From Pseudoruegeria sp039972875 (GTDB taxonomy: Bacteria > Pseudomonadota > Alphaproteobacteria > Rhodobacterales > Rhodobacteraceae): DNA of 64,000 nt. Within the stretch, counting starts at the first letter, position 1; each line of letters opens with the position of its first letter. Below, piece by piece: positions 34,451-43,928 of this stretch. The notes below the pieces were generated by a model, which did no database searches, was not told where the DNA came from, and worked only from the letters and a program-made list of their open reading frames with translations. The stretch is taken from contig JBDWMA010000055.1 in NCBI GenBank assembly GCA_039972875.1, positions 1 to 64,000 on the forward strand, given 5' to 3'. The position numbers were made by a program, and so were the translations under genes.

Positions 34451-35268
34451 TTCGCGCCCCCCGGTTGCAGCTGTCGCAGCAGCAGCGCCAGCAATGCGGC
34501 AATTGACAGCATCAGAACAACGCTGATGGCCGCCGCAAGACCCCAGTTCGGGCTTTGAAAGATACGCAGGTAGATGAGCTCAGCAATCATCACGCTGCGC
34601 CCGCCGCCTAGGATTGCCGGCGTCACAAAGAACCCAATGGCAAAAACAAAGACCAACAGCGCCCCGCCAAGGATGCCCGGCGCAGTCATCGGTACAAAGA
34701 CTTGCCAGAAAATGCGCGCACGGCCAGCCCCCATCCCACGCGCGGCCATCACGGCGCGTTCATCGACATTTCGCATCGCGGTGGCAATTGGAAAGACGGC
34801 AAAGGGGATCAGGAAATGCACCATTCCGATGACCACGCCGATCTCATTTCGTACCAGTGCCAGCGGGCCATCCAGTAGACCGATAGATTGCAGCCAACTG
34901 TTGATCAGGCCGCGATTTGACAGCAGCGCAAGCCAACCAAAAGCGCGGGTTAGAACCGATATCCAGAATGGAATGAAGATACATAATTCACACAAAAGCC
35001 GGGCCAGCGTGCCACCCCGCACCCAAAGCAAGGCAATCATGTAGCCCGCCGTCACACTGATCAGCGTGACCATCGCGCAAATCCGCAAGGTGCGCCAAAA
35101 CACCGAAAGAATGAGCGGATCGCTCAGTGCGGTTGCATATTGATCAACCCCGACCTCGGGGAGCGTCACGCTCCAGCTGATCACGCCAAGAAACGGCAGG
35201 ATGTACGTCAGAGCCAGGAACAACAGGAGCGGGCCCAGCAGAACAGCAGATTTTGACAATCTCGGCAT
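34447..35268 (-). CDS. polyamine-type ABC permease (PotB-like)
   Basis: A 273-residue permease with six helices. The coupling loop contains the EAA-like AVMAARGMGAGRARIFWQVF then VPMTAPGILGG. It pairs with the downstream PotC-like subunit. The gap of 57 bases to the binding-protein gene holds its leader. The transporter's cargo is judged from neighbours to be a guanidino or amino compound rather than putrescine itself. Confidence 0.88.
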   Translation of the reverse strand: MPRLSKSAVLLGPLLLFLALTYILPFLGVISWSVTLPEVGVDQYATALSDPLILSVFWRTLRICAMVTLISVTAGYMIALLWVRGGTLARLLCELCIFIPFWISVLTRAFGWLALLSNRGLINSWLQSIGLLDGPLALVRNEIGVVIGMVHFLIPFAVFPIATAMRNVDERAVMAARGMGAGRARIFWQVFVPMTAPGILGGALLVFVFAIGFFVTPAILGGGRSVMIAELIYLRIFQSPNWGLAAAISVVLMLSIAALLALLLRQLQPGGAK

Positions 35269-35325
35269 ATCAGTCCTCAGATGGACGCTGCATTTTGTGG
35301 GAGAGCCAAGTGCAGCGCCCTTTGG

Positions 35326-36441
35326 TTAGGCAGAGACAATACCGAGATACTCATCAAGCGCCGCACCATAATTGGCCTCGTACCATTCCATTTGTAACGG
35401 AACCTGCACGGAAAAATTGGCCGGATCGACTGGGTTGAACCTTTTGCGGTCCGCCGGGATCAACGCATCAGCTGCTGGGTTCGCCGGACCATTTGACAGG
35501 ATGTCAAACAAGGCAATCTGACGCGCGGGATCCTGCGCCGAGGCAATGAAATTCATCGCCGTCTCAGCGCCACCCGGGTTGCCCTTTAACACGGCCATGG
35601 ACCCGGGGGCCAACAACCCATCCACCCAGATGAACTTGATATCGCCTTCGCTATCCTCTTCCAGCAGCTTGGCCCGTGTTGACCAGACCAACGCCATTGA
35701 GGCTTCGCCCTCCAACATCAGCGTCTGGCTTTCAGCACCACCGCCCCAGAAGGCCACGACATTGTCCTTGAATGCGCGCAGCTTGTCGTGGGCGCGGGCA
35801 ATGTCCAATGGATAGAGATCCCCCTGTGCCACACCGTCGCCCATCAGCAAGGCTTCCCAAACGCCAACACCCCATTTGTACATGGCGCGCTTGCCTGGGA
35901 AATTTTCAACGTCAAAGAAATCGGCCATACCGGTTGGGGGATTGTCACCGAATTTGGTCGCGTCATAGGCGATGACATATGAATAGAAATAGGATGATGC
36001 GGCGTAATCCCAGCCAAAGCCTTCGCGCATTTTGCCACGATCAACCACGTTGTAGTCAATCGGTTCCATCATGCCCTTGCGACCCAATGCCTGCGCCGAG
36101 AATGGATCAGCATCAACAATATCCCAGGTTGGATTGCCGCTTTCGATCTGGGCTTGGATAGCGCCTTCAGTTGGGCCGGATCCATCCTGTTTTACGACCA
36201 CGCCGCCGTCTTCCTGAAATGGCTGACCAAAGGCGGTGTCAAAGGCCGTAATGGCATCCCCACCCCAGTTGACGAACACCAGCTCACCACTATCAGCCAG
36301 TACCGGCGTGCCCTGCAGTCCAAGAGCCGTTGTGCCCAAAAGGGCAGTTGCCAGCGTGGTAAAGCTGCGTCGCGAAATATCACCTTTCTGGGTTTTGGTA
36401 GCCAGAATATCAAGGCAGTCCTTCTGAAAATTTCCGTCCAT
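35326..36441 (-). CDS. ABC transporter substrate-binding protein, Tat-exported
   Basis: A 371-residue periplasmic binding protein of the PotD/PotF class. It has a twin-arginine signal (SRRSF at residues 23-27) with a hydrophobic run to about 50, and the mature protein opens ELVFVNWGGDAITAFDTAFG, typical for polyamine-class receptors. Tat export suggests it folds in the cytoplasm. It is encoded between the ATPase and the two permease genes of one operon. Confidence 0.88.
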   Translation of the reverse strand: MDGNFQKDCLDILATKTQKGDISRRSFTTLATALLGTTALGLQGTPVLADSGELVFVNWGGDAITAFDTAFGQPFQEDGGVVVKQDGSGPTEGAIQAQIESGNPTWDIVDADPFSAQALGRKGMMEPIDYNVVDRGKMREGFGWDYAASSYFYSYVIAYDATKFGDNPPTGMADFFDVENFPGKRAMYKWGVGVWEALLMGDGVAQGDLYPLDIARAHDKLRAFKDNVVAFWGGGAESQTLMLEGEASMALVWSTRAKLLEEDSEGDIKFIWVDGLLAPGSMAVLKGNPGGAETAMNFIASAQDPARQIALFDILSNGPANPAADALIPADRKRFNPVDPANFSVQVPLQMEWYEANYGAALDEYLGIVSA

Positions 36442-36498
36442 GTGTCTTTCTCCCTATTGAAAATTGGTCGTCTTTCGCAGTCCGGGCGGCCCCTCGCG

Positions 36499-37572
36499 CT
36501 ATAGTAGAATGCCCTTGTCTTCGGACCAGCCTGCCCACACCTCAGATCCGGGGCCAAACCCTTGAGGCAAGTCGGCCGTGACCTGAGACAGTATCAAATG
36601 CGTGCCACCACGGGTTGTGAGATCAAGCCGGGTTTCCGCGCCCAGATACGTCAGGCCGGTGATCGTTGCCGCGATGGAATTGCCGTTTGACTGCTGTTTG
36701 TTCGTCAGATGCATGTACTCGGGCCGCACGGCCAAGGTTTGACCGAACGACTGTGCCGGGCGCACAATGCGCAGGGCCTGATCTTCGAACAGCCCTTCTG
36801 TAAACCTGCCGTGGCTTTTGACGTCACTCATTGGCAGGATGTTGATATCCCCCAAAAATTCCGCAACAAATCGGTTTTGGGGTTGTTCGTAAACATCACG
36901 TGGCGTGCCGATCTGTTGCAGCTTGCCCTGTTCAAATATCGCAACCTTGTTAGACAACGCCAAGGCTTCTGACTGATCATGGGTGACGAAAATGAAGGTG
37001 GTACCGGTTTCCTGATGTAACCTGCGCACCTCGTCCTGCATCTGGTTGCGCAGGTTCTTGTCCAAAGCTGAAAACGGCTCGTCCAGTAAAAGCACCGATG
37101 GCTCACAGGCCAAAGCCCGCGCAAGGGCCACGCGTTGTTGCTGGCCACCCGACAGGGCGGATGGGCGTTTTTGGCCGTGGCCCCCAAGACCCACCATTTC
37201 AATCATCTCTGCGACGCGGCGCTTAGTGTCGGATGCACTGCGGCGCTGGACCTTGAGGGGGAATGCAATGTTCTGCGCGACGCTCATATGCGGGAACAGG
37301 GCATAGCCCTGAAACACCATGCCAAATCCGCGATCTTCGGGTGGGACATGCGTGACATCACGCCCATCCAGCGTCATCCGCCCACGGGTCGCCGCCTCAA
37401 AGCCGGCCAAAACCATCAGGAAGGTTGTCTTGCCGGACCCCGACGGCCCCAGCAGGGTCAGAAACTCACCGCAGCCAACAGTCAAGGAGATATCATCAAG
37501 CGCTGTAAAGCTGCCAAAATCCTTGCCGACGTTTTGGGCGTCAATCTCAGCTGCGCGTGTTTTAGCAAGCAT
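36499..37572 (-). CDS. ABC transporter ATPase (PotA-like)
   Basis: A 357-residue ATPase with Walker A GPSGSGKTT (about residues 39-47), signature LSGGQQQRVALARAL, Walker B VLLLDEPFSALD and the switch histidine in FIFVTHDQSEAL. The C-terminal 120 residues form a TOBE-type regulatory domain (LAVRPEYMHL). It powers the PotB/C-like permeases. It is the first gene of the operon; a LysR gene of the same orientation lies 99 bases upstream. Confidence 0.93.
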   Translation of the reverse strand: MLAKTRAAEIDAQNVGKDFGSFTALDDISLTVGCGEFLTLLGPSGSGKTTFLMVLAGFEAATRGRMTLDGRDVTHVPPEDRGFGMVFQGYALFPHMSVAQNIAFPLKVQRRSASDTKRRVAEMIEMVGLGGHGQKRPSALSGGQQQRVALARALACEPSVLLLDEPFSALDKNLRNQMQDEVRRLHQETGTTFIFVTHDQSEALALSNKVAIFEQGKLQQIGTPRDVYEQPQNRFVAEFLGDINILPMSDVKSHGRFTEGLFEDQALRIVRPAQSFGQTLAVRPEYMHLTNKQQSNGNSIAATITGLTYLGAETRLDLTTRGGTHLILSQVTADLPQGFGPGSEVWAGWSEDKGILL

Positions 37573-37671
37573 GGCTTCCTCCGTGTGGCCTAAGCTAGAA
37601 GGAGGAAATACTTCCTGACAAACGAATTGTTTTTACATCATTGGCAAATAGAATTTGCCAAAGGCAGATAT

Positions 37672-38562
37672 TTAGGTGTTCGAACGTGATAATTCATCCA
37701 AGATCCAATCTCGGAATGCGACCACGCTGGCAAAGTCGGATTTCGCGGATGGGATTGCCAGATAATATGCCTTGGGTGACTTGATGGACAAATCAAACAA
37801 CCGCACCAGGTGGCCGGTCTCCATCGCCTCGCGGCAGATGAATTCATCCCCCATCGCCAAACCCTGAGCGTTCATTGCAGCCCCATAAACCAGATTCATG
37901 TCTGCAAAAAAGACACCGGAATTTGTCAAATCAGGAGAGCAACCAGCAGCTTGGAACCACGCTTTCCAGTCTTCCTGATCGGCTAGATGCAAAAGATCGC
38001 CCCGCAAAACGTCACCTGGTTCCTGAAACGCGCCCAACCTATTCAGCAGAACCGGGCTGATCAAAGGGGTGAACTCAACTTCCTTTAATAACTCGACTTC
38101 TACATCTTTCATGGTGCTTTCACCAAAGGCTATAAACACATCCACATCGGGGTTTGTAACATCTTCAAGCAGTTTTGGTGTGATTATAGAAAGGGCTATT
38201 TCGGGAAAGTTCCGCCTGAACTTTCCGATTTTTGTGCTAAGCCAGGTCGCGGCAAAACCGGGGGTACAGCTGATACATAATTGGCCGGACAATTCCTGCC
38301 CGGCATTGCGCGCAGCGGACAAGCTGATCAATGACAGAGCAGCGGATACGTCATTGGCGTAGGTGCTCCCACGAGTGGTAAGTTCGATCCGGGTTCCCAC
38401 GCGATTAAACAGCGCGAACCCAAGATCGCGTTCCAGCAAACGCAGTTGATGGCTAACTGCGCTGCGGGTGAGGTTCAGTTCATCCGCAGCTTTCCAAACC
38501 GCCCCGTGCCGCAAAAAACTCTCAAGAGCGCGCAGCGCTTGAGTTGAAGGTAGCCGTTTCAT
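37672..38562 (-). CDS. LysR-family regulator (GcvA-like)
   Basis: A 296-residue LysR protein. The N-terminus LPSTQALRALESFLRHGAVW then KAADELNLTRSAVSHQLRLL is typical of the GcvA-like branch. It is divergent from the M20 amidohydrolase gene (132-bp gap) and sits upstream of the ABC operon, so it could control both. The ligand is likely the transported compound. Confidence 0.85.
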   Translation of the reverse strand: MKRLPSTQALRALESFLRHGAVWKAADELNLTRSAVSHQLRLLERDLGFALFNRVGTRIELTTRGSTYANDVSAALSLISLSAARNAGQELSGQLCISCTPGFAATWLSTKIGKFRRNFPEIALSIITPKLLEDVTNPDVDVFIAFGESTMKDVEVELLKEVEFTPLISPVLLNRLGAFQEPGDVLRGDLLHLADQEDWKAWFQAAGCSPDLTNSGVFFADMNLVYGAAMNAQGLAMGDEFICREAMETGHLVRLFDLSIKSPKAYYLAIPSAKSDFASVVAFRDWILDELSRSNT

Positions 38563-38694
38563 ATCACATCTCTCACTTTAGGGTAGGTATACAACATGCG
38601 TTTGGTGAAACCAGCCACGAGGTGAACCAAATTTGCAGGTTGATTGAAATGATTTCACTTTTCTATCTGCTGTAGCGCTGCGTTACTTGGCACC

Positions 38695-40290
38695 ATGAAA
38701 AATCCGATGCCCCTGTCGAATGCACAATCAAGCGCACTGGCTGTTGTCGACTCTCGGCAAGCCGAGCTGTCGGATTGGTGCGCGACAATATTCAATTTCG
38801 CTGAACCGGCCTGGCGCGAGTACCGCTCGGCAGAATGGTATGTGAAACGGCTGCGCGCCGAAGGTTTTAGGGTTGAAGAAGGTTCTGGCGGTATGCCTAC
38901 GGCCTTTTGCGCGGAATGGTCAAACGGCGCTGGTCCGGTAATCGGCATGTATGCAGAGTACGACGCTGTTCCGGGCAATTGTCAGGCGGCATCGACCCGT
39001 CGAGAACCGCGCGAAGGGTTGGGATTTCAAGCAGGCGGGCATACCGACCCGCACTCGGGGCTTGGCATTGCGACGCTGGGTGGGCTGCTGGCCGCCAAAG
39101 CGGCGATGGAAAAACACGGCATCAAGGGCGGTCTGCGTTATACCGGAGAGCCGGCGGAAAAGGTGCGGGGATCAAAGCCGATCCATGCGGCCAAAGGATA
39201 CTACGACGGGCTGGCAGCGATGCTGTCGTTCCATCCGTTCTACATGCTGCCAATGTGCAATACGGTGCGTTGGGATACGCATTGTGGCGCTGCTTATGCG
39301 ATGGTTTACCGCTTTATCTGTGATGCTCCTGAGAGCTGGGGCAGCAGCGATGGTGCGCCCATTCCCCAATCTCATTCCGCCGTGCGTGCCCCTGGCGCGA
39401 ATGACGCGTTGATGACAATGTATCAGTCTTCAAAGGCGCTGCGCGAGGCGATGCTGCCCCATCAAGGCGGCTGGTCAGTATCCGAAGCGATCCTGACCGC
39501 CGGGCAGGCCACCGCAGACAACCTGCCAGCAGGTCTGGCAGAGATCCAATATATGATGCGCGTGCCAACTGTGGCGATGGCCGAACAGATCACCGCCGTT
39601 CTGGACCGCAACGCCGCCGCCAGTGCTGCAATGACCGGCTGTAGATGGGAGCGCCACTGGGTCAGCAAATCCCGCCCTGGTTTGGCAAATCATGCGATGG
39701 CAAATGTCGTGTGGGGCGCCTTGCAACAGGTCGGGGCTCCGGTTTGGGACGAAGCGGCTAAAGGTGTAGCGCGCGACATTCAGCGCAATCTGGGGATGGT
39801 CCCGATGGAGGAACCATTCATCAACGCTCTGACGCAGTTGGTTGAACCACAGCAGGCCGAAGCGATCCTACGTCGGGATTTGCCACCCTCTCAGCTGAAT
39901 TCAACATCTGATGATTATACCGATATGACCTGGCACACGCCAACTGCACGGTTCTATATCGCCCGCCCGGCGCTAAAGGCACCAGAAACGGGCGCCTATC
40001 CGCCTTGGGTAATGAACGCGCTTGGCGGCATACCCGCCACAATTGATCCAATGGTGCAAACCGCCGCCAAGGTACTGGCTTGCGTAGCAATCCGGTTGCT
40101 CGAAGACGAAGGCGCACGCGATGCGGCTATGGAAGAGTTCCAGACACGAACGGGTGGCGGCATTGGCGGCACCACGTGGCACCCACCACTTTGTGATTAT
40201 GATCCACCGATCCATTTTCGCTGGCCCGAATATATCAACACCCCGCGCGGACAAGATTGGTGGATCCCCTCCACCGTGCCCGACGCTTGA
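38695..40290 (+). CDS. M20-family amidohydrolase (AbgB-like)
   Basis: A 531-residue metallopeptidase-fold amidohydrolase. The M20 pieces are MYAEYDAVPG, GGHTDPHSGLGIATLG (metal-binding region, in place of the usual CGHN) and YTGEPAEKVRGSKP. At 531 residues it is longer than most AbgB or AbgA proteins (430-480). Such enzymes free amino acids from amide conjugates. The next gene encodes an arginine-deiminase-superfamily enzyme, which suggests an acylated or conjugated guanidino amino acid as substrate. That is inference. Confidence 0.8.
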   Translation: MKNPMPLSNAQSSALAVVDSRQAELSDWCATIFNFAEPAWREYRSAEWYVKRLRAEGFRVEEGSGGMPTAFCAEWSNGAGPVIGMYAEYDAVPGNCQAASTRREPREGLGFQAGGHTDPHSGLGIATLGGLLAAKAAMEKHGIKGGLRYTGEPAEKVRGSKPIHAAKGYYDGLAAMLSFHPFYMLPMCNTVRWDTHCGAAYAMVYRFICDAPESWGSSDGAPIPQSHSAVRAPGANDALMTMYQSSKALREAMLPHQGGWSVSEAILTAGQATADNLPAGLAEIQYMMRVPTVAMAEQITAVLDRNAAASAAMTGCRWERHWVSKSRPGLANHAMANVVWGALQQVGAPVWDEAAKGVARDIQRNLGMVPMEEPFINALTQLVEPQQAEAILRRDLPPSQLNSTSDDYTDMTWHTPTARFYIARPALKAPETGAYPPWVMNALGGIPATIDPMVQTAAKVLACVAIRLLEDEGARDAAMEEFQTRTGGGIGGTTWHPPLCDYDPPIHFRWPEYINTPRGQDWWIPSTVPDA

Positions 40291-40307
40291 TTTAGCAGGA
40301 GAACACA

Positions 40308-41231
40308 ATGGCCCTTGATAAACACTCAGACACCTTCAGCCTTCAGCGCCGCAATCAAAACGGAAGCACGGCACCCCTAACAAACTGGGGGTTTCGCAAC
40401 GAGACGGATCCGCTCACCGACGTTCTGCTTGGCTCGCCTGCGCATTTGTTTCACCGCGCAACGTCCAGTTTGTCGCGCAAGCATCTGCGCGAAGCGCCTT
40501 GCAACATTCAGGTGGCTCAGGCCCAACATGCCGAACTTGTCTCGGCCTATAAACACTTCAACGTGAATGTTCATATGCTTGAGCCTGAACCAGAACTGAC
40601 CATGCAGGTCTATTCACGCGATTCCAGCGTGATGACGCCTTACGGGGCCTTCATCACGGCCATGTCACAATGGTGGCGACGCGGTGAAAACTATGCGGCC
40701 ATCCGTGCCTATGAAAAGCTGGGTATCCCGATCTACGACATGGTGACAGCCGGTACTTTCGAGGGCGGCGATTTCAATGTGATCGAAGAGGGCTGCGTGC
40801 TGATCGGCTGCGGGGATGCCCGGACCAATGAGCCGGGGGCGCGTCAGGTGGCAGGGTGGTTCGAGGCTGAAGGCTGGGAAGTGCGTCTTGCCTTCATCGA
40901 CGAATACTACGTCCATATTGATCTGATGGTCGTACCCATTGCCGAAAAACTGACCGCCGTGTGCCTTGCGTGTACGGAACCGGGCATCGTGGAATGGCTT
41001 GAGGCGAAGGGACATGAGATTATCGACGTGCCATTTCCACAGACTATGGCCTTGGGCTGCAACCTGATGTCGCTGGGCAATGATAAAGTGATCGCGCCAA
41101 CGTCATCCACCTATCTGATTGACCAGCTGCGCGCACGCGGTTTTGAGGTCGCTGCGGTCGAAACAGCGGAGATTTCAAAAACCGGTGGTGGCATTCACTG
41201 TATGGCGCAGGCGCTTAGACGCGGTGATTGA
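40308..41231 (+). CDS. arginine deiminase/DDAH-superfamily enzyme
   Basis: A 307-residue guanidino-group-modifying enzyme. The catalytic set is complete: E152 and D155 in FEGGDFN, H203 and D205 in HIDLMV, and the nucleophile C298 in GGGIHCMAQ. Arginine-contacting YSRDSSVMTPYGAF is at about 102-115. Length and pattern fit dimethylarginine dimethylaminohydrolase or amidinotransferase relatives rather than full arginine deiminase (about 400). It starts 18 bases after the M20 gene and should be co-transcribed. Probable product is citrulline or ornithine from a guanidino compound. Confidence 0.83.
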   Translation: MALDKHSDTFSLQRRNQNGSTAPLTNWGFRNETDPLTDVLLGSPAHLFHRATSSLSRKHLREAPCNIQVAQAQHAELVSAYKHFNVNVHMLEPEPELTMQVYSRDSSVMTPYGAFITAMSQWWRRGENYAAIRAYEKLGIPIYDMVTAGTFEGGDFNVIEEGCVLIGCGDARTNEPGARQVAGWFEAEGWEVRLAFIDEYYVHIDLMVVPIAEKLTAVCLACTEPGIVEWLEAKGHEIIDVPFPQTMALGCNLMSLGNDKVIAPTSSTYLIDQLRARGFEVAAVETAEISKTGGGIHCMAQALRRGD

Positions 41232-41340
41232 TTTGCGAACCCCAAACCAAAACAGCTGAGAACATCACATGTCGATAGCGGCTGGCGACGTATCGTCCTT
41301 CCGCTATCTGGCACACCATCAAGTGAGGTCTTGTGCTGGG

Positions 41341-41856
41341 TATTGCCAAGTTGTTGGCGTCAGTTTGTGAAGCTTGGCAAAGGCAGGATCATGCCACCAT
41401 TTCCGCGGCGTAATCTGCCCTGAGGCTGAATGCATCGGAGCGGGCGTGGCGGTATGAAGTTGCATTCAGTTGAGAGCAACGAGGACGCAAGAGCAGGTTG
41501 ATCTGGTCATGTGCGGCCAAAAACCTCTGAGCCTGCCGGTGGGATTTGAATCTGCCGAAGATCTTCTCTCGTTTACGTGTCGGCCGGTGCGACACTTCAA
41601 TCGCGTTGTTCAAGCCCTTGTGCGCGCGATGGTCAGCGTTCGGGGTCAGTGTTTTGACCGGCTTGATATAGCTGCGCAGTTTGTCGGTTATGATCACCCT
41701 CGGCTCGCCAAACTGTGAAATCAATCTTTGGAAGAGGTGCTTTGCTGCTTTGGCACTGCGGCGTGTTTGCAGGAGAATATCGAGGATGTCTCCATCCGCG
41801 TCGATCGCGCCTCGCGCGGCCAACAGGTCTTCAACATCAGCCGTGCTCAGAGCTAA
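41341..41856 (-). mobile_element. IS6-like element, internally deleted
   Basis: The end TATTGCCAAGTTGTTG at 41341-41356 matches the end of the fragment at 21564. The minus-strand frame down to 41389 reads ALSTADVEDLLAARG, then jumps to AIDADGDILDILLQTRRSAK and on to FGRFKSHRQAQRFLAAHDQI, i.e. the N-terminal HTH joined to the second half of an IS6-family transposase. The stretch with the first two catalytic acidic residues is missing (junction near 41805-41815). The 5' end is also lost near 41856. The longer ORF to 42054 is a chance fusion. Confidence 0.78.
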
Positions 41857-42000
41857 AGCAATGAGATCTAGATTTGTCGAAGAACACAGGTCCAGCTTTC
41901 CAGCCAATCGGTTGCGTAAGGTTCGTGGCGTCAGTACACGTGGTTTGCGTGCGTTCCGCAGCCGTCCAGCCAGCCGCAGACAGCGATCTGATTTGATCAC

Positions 42001-42150
42001 GTTGGCCGTCTGATGCGTCAGAACGGCATATCCGTTGTGCGAACGCGCAAACACAAGGTCACAACCGATAGCGATTACAAGTTCAACATCGCGCCTAATC
42101 TGTTGGATCGTGACTTCGTGGCGGATGCACCAAACCAGAAATACACGTAA
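42001..42150 (+). mobile_element. IS3-family transposase, internal remnant
   Basis: In this frame the sequence reads VGRLMRQNGISVVRTRKHKV and TTDSDYKFNIAPNLLDRDFV then ADAPNQKYT and a stop. That is the region of IS3 orfB just before the first catalytic Asp (normally QKYxGDISYI). The element is cut on both sides: the catalytic core is missing, and upstream a TGA lies at 41989-41991. 41857-42000 between the two IS pieces shows nothing I recognise. Confidence 0.72.
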
Positions 42151-42189
42151 AGTCTGCTTCCACCTCCGACCAATTGAAAGCGAAGAGCC

Positions 42190-42822
42190 TCAGACCTGAA
42201 CTGTCTGTGTCTCCTCACCCGCCTTTCCAACAGCCAATTCAAGCTCTGGAAGATCCCGCAATGTCTGCAGATCAAACGTTGCCAAAAACGTTTCCGTGGT
42301 CACGAAAGTATGCGGCGCCCCGGGCCGAGGTGACCGCGGACCTGACGCTATTAGATCCTTGAAGCGCAATCGCGCCAGTAGGTCGCGGCTGACATCTTTG
42401 CCAAAAATGTCCTTCAACCCTGCCCGGTCAATCGGTTGGTGATAGGCGATGGCGCAAAGCACGCCCATTTCTATATCAGTGAACCCGAGGGATTGATCGT
42501 CAAGATCAGCTGCCGCCTTGATTGCCTCGGCGAACTGGATCCTCGTGCGGAACATCCAGCCATGGGCGACTTGAGCCAACTCGTAGGGTCTACCGGTGAG
42601 TTCGGACTGGATGTCATCGATCAGCATCTCGACCGAGACCCCCTGCCCCACCACACGGGCGAGGTCGTGGCGGTCGACCGGCGACGCGCTGGCAAACAGC
42701 ACCGCTTCGATCCGCCCCATCCACTCGCGCCAGCGTAGCTCTTGAGGCAAATCGTCGAGCTCACGATCAAAGACGGCTTCACCTTCATCCGCGGGTTTCC
42801 GTTTCCTGGTCGCCAGCGTCAT
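42190..42822 (-). CDS. scpB: ScpB-like chromosome segregation protein
   Basis: A 210-residue ScpB-family protein made of two winged helices: residues about 30-110 (IEAVLFASASPVDRHDLARV) and 115-190 (TDIEMGVLCAIAYHQPIDRA, then FGKDVSRDLLARLR). ScpB normally works with ScpA and SMC in DNA condensation; plasmid copies without ScpA are common next to DUF1403 and an integrase on repABC plasmids, and probably help maintenance. Its start overlaps the DUF1403 stop by four bases. Confidence 0.85.
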   Translation of the reverse strand: MTLATRKRKPADEGEAVFDRELDDLPQELRWREWMGRIEAVLFASASPVDRHDLARVVGQGVSVEMLIDDIQSELTGRPYELAQVAHGWMFRTRIQFAEAIKAAADLDDQSLGFTDIEMGVLCAIAYHQPIDRAGLKDIFGKDVSRDLLARLRFKDLIASGPRSPRPGAPHTFVTTETFLATFDLQTLRDLPELELAVGKAGEETQTVQV

Positions 42823-43772
42823 GATGCGATCCCGTAAAGCCGGAAGGTCGGGCGTCCGGTCAGTTCCCGCGCCACACCAAGTTCGACAAGCCGATCGCAG
42901 AACCGCCGTGCCGCCCGGTCGGTCATCGGGAAATTCGTCCCTTGGATCATTGGGGACAGCATCGTTGAGGGCGCCACGGCATCCTCGGCGAGGAAGAGAT
43001 CGACCGCTGCGTCCGATCCTTTTGCGCGGAGCCTCGGGGCGACGCTGCGAAGCGTTTCGGCACGACGGGCCAGATCCCGGGCTAGCCGTATTGTGCTCTC
43101 GATGGACTCGAGGATCCGCACTTGGACTGCCAGTTCGGCCCCCTGCCCTTCTCCGTTCAGGTTGCGCAGCGTCGCCTTTGTCAGCCGCTGCGCAGTTATC
43201 GGCAGCACCATTTTCCAGTTCAGAACCCGCGCTAAATCGATATCAGAGAGCAGACACGCCGCACGCTCCGCTCGGTCGTCGGCATCCAGAACGGAACGAA
43301 GAACAGCCACGCATCCGGCCAATGGCCCATGGGTTCGGGCCTGATCCTGTCCTGCCTTCAGCCCTGCGCCCACCTCGCCCGCGAAGCCCGCACCAGCCAA
43401 GTCGAAAATCTCGCCAGTCCCGTTCGCACGAAATCGCCCCGCATCGCGCCAAAAGGCCAAAAGATCGCCATCGGGACCCCGCGCTTCGCCTGGGGGCGTC
43501 AGGTGGTAGGCGTCGCGGATATCAGCTTCTCGCGCCAACCGCCCCTCCAGTTTCGAGGTCGCTGTGGCGGCTGTCAGGGCAAGGCGATTGGCCAGCAGTT
43601 TCACCGGCACACCATGGTTGGGGTCCGAGACCAATGTATCCAGCACGGTCAGGGCCGCCCCTGACCGAAATGCCACAGTTTCAAGGGTTTCTGCCCGCCC
43701 GGTGGTGACCCATGCGGGCAGTTTCGGTAGGGTGATCGGGTCGTCAGAGCTCACGGTTGGCTGATAGGTCAT
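42819..43772 (-). CDS. DUF1403 family protein
   Basis: A 317-residue protein rich in Ala, Arg and Asp, with the DUF1403 signs: FRSGAALTVLDTLVSDPNHG at the N-terminus, then repeated helix-rich Ala/Leu stretches and a C-terminal winged-helix-like part (MTDRAARRFCDRLVELGVAR). The function is unknown. The gene is typically linked to scpB and a tyrosine recombinase on alphaproteobacterial plasmids, exactly the setting here, and it is coupled to scpB by an ATGA overlap. Confidence 0.82.
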   Translation of the reverse strand: MTYQPTVSSDDPITLPKLPAWVTTGRAETLETVAFRSGAALTVLDTLVSDPNHGVPVKLLANRLALTAATATSKLEGRLAREADIRDAYHLTPPGEARGPDGDLLAFWRDAGRFRANGTGEIFDLAGAGFAGEVGAGLKAGQDQARTHGPLAGCVAVLRSVLDADDRAERAACLLSDIDLARVLNWKMVLPITAQRLTKATLRNLNGEGQGAELAVQVRILESIESTIRLARDLARRAETLRSVAPRLRAKGSDAAVDLFLAEDAVAPSTMLSPMIQGTNFPMTDRAARRFCDRLVELGVARELTGRPTFRLYGIAS

Positions 43773-43928
43773 ACCACAAGACTATCGCAAGGCGGCGCTT
43801 ACGTCCACAATATGATGTGCAAACCGCCCCACCTTGCACCTCTTTTCTATGTCCAATAAGTTTGCATTATCGGACACTAAAATATAGACTGGGAAGCACT
43901 TCAATTTCATCGCTGAGTTCACTGGAAA

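Noticed and set aside
21564..41856. composite transposon bounded by two IS6-like copies
   Set aside because: The left copy keeps only its outer end and 5' part, and the right copy is deleted internally and at its 5' end; neither is whole and the intervening genes are not a typical cargo unit. Shared ends alone are not enough.
41389..42054. intact IS6 transposase of 221 residues
   Set aside because: The first 65 residues come from unrelated or antisense IS3 sequence, and the segment with the first catalytic residues is missing.
42821..43708. 295-codon ORF on the plus strand
   Set aside because: Antisense to DUF1403, rich in Arg, Pro and Ser as expected for a GC-rich shadow frame, with no leader or family match.
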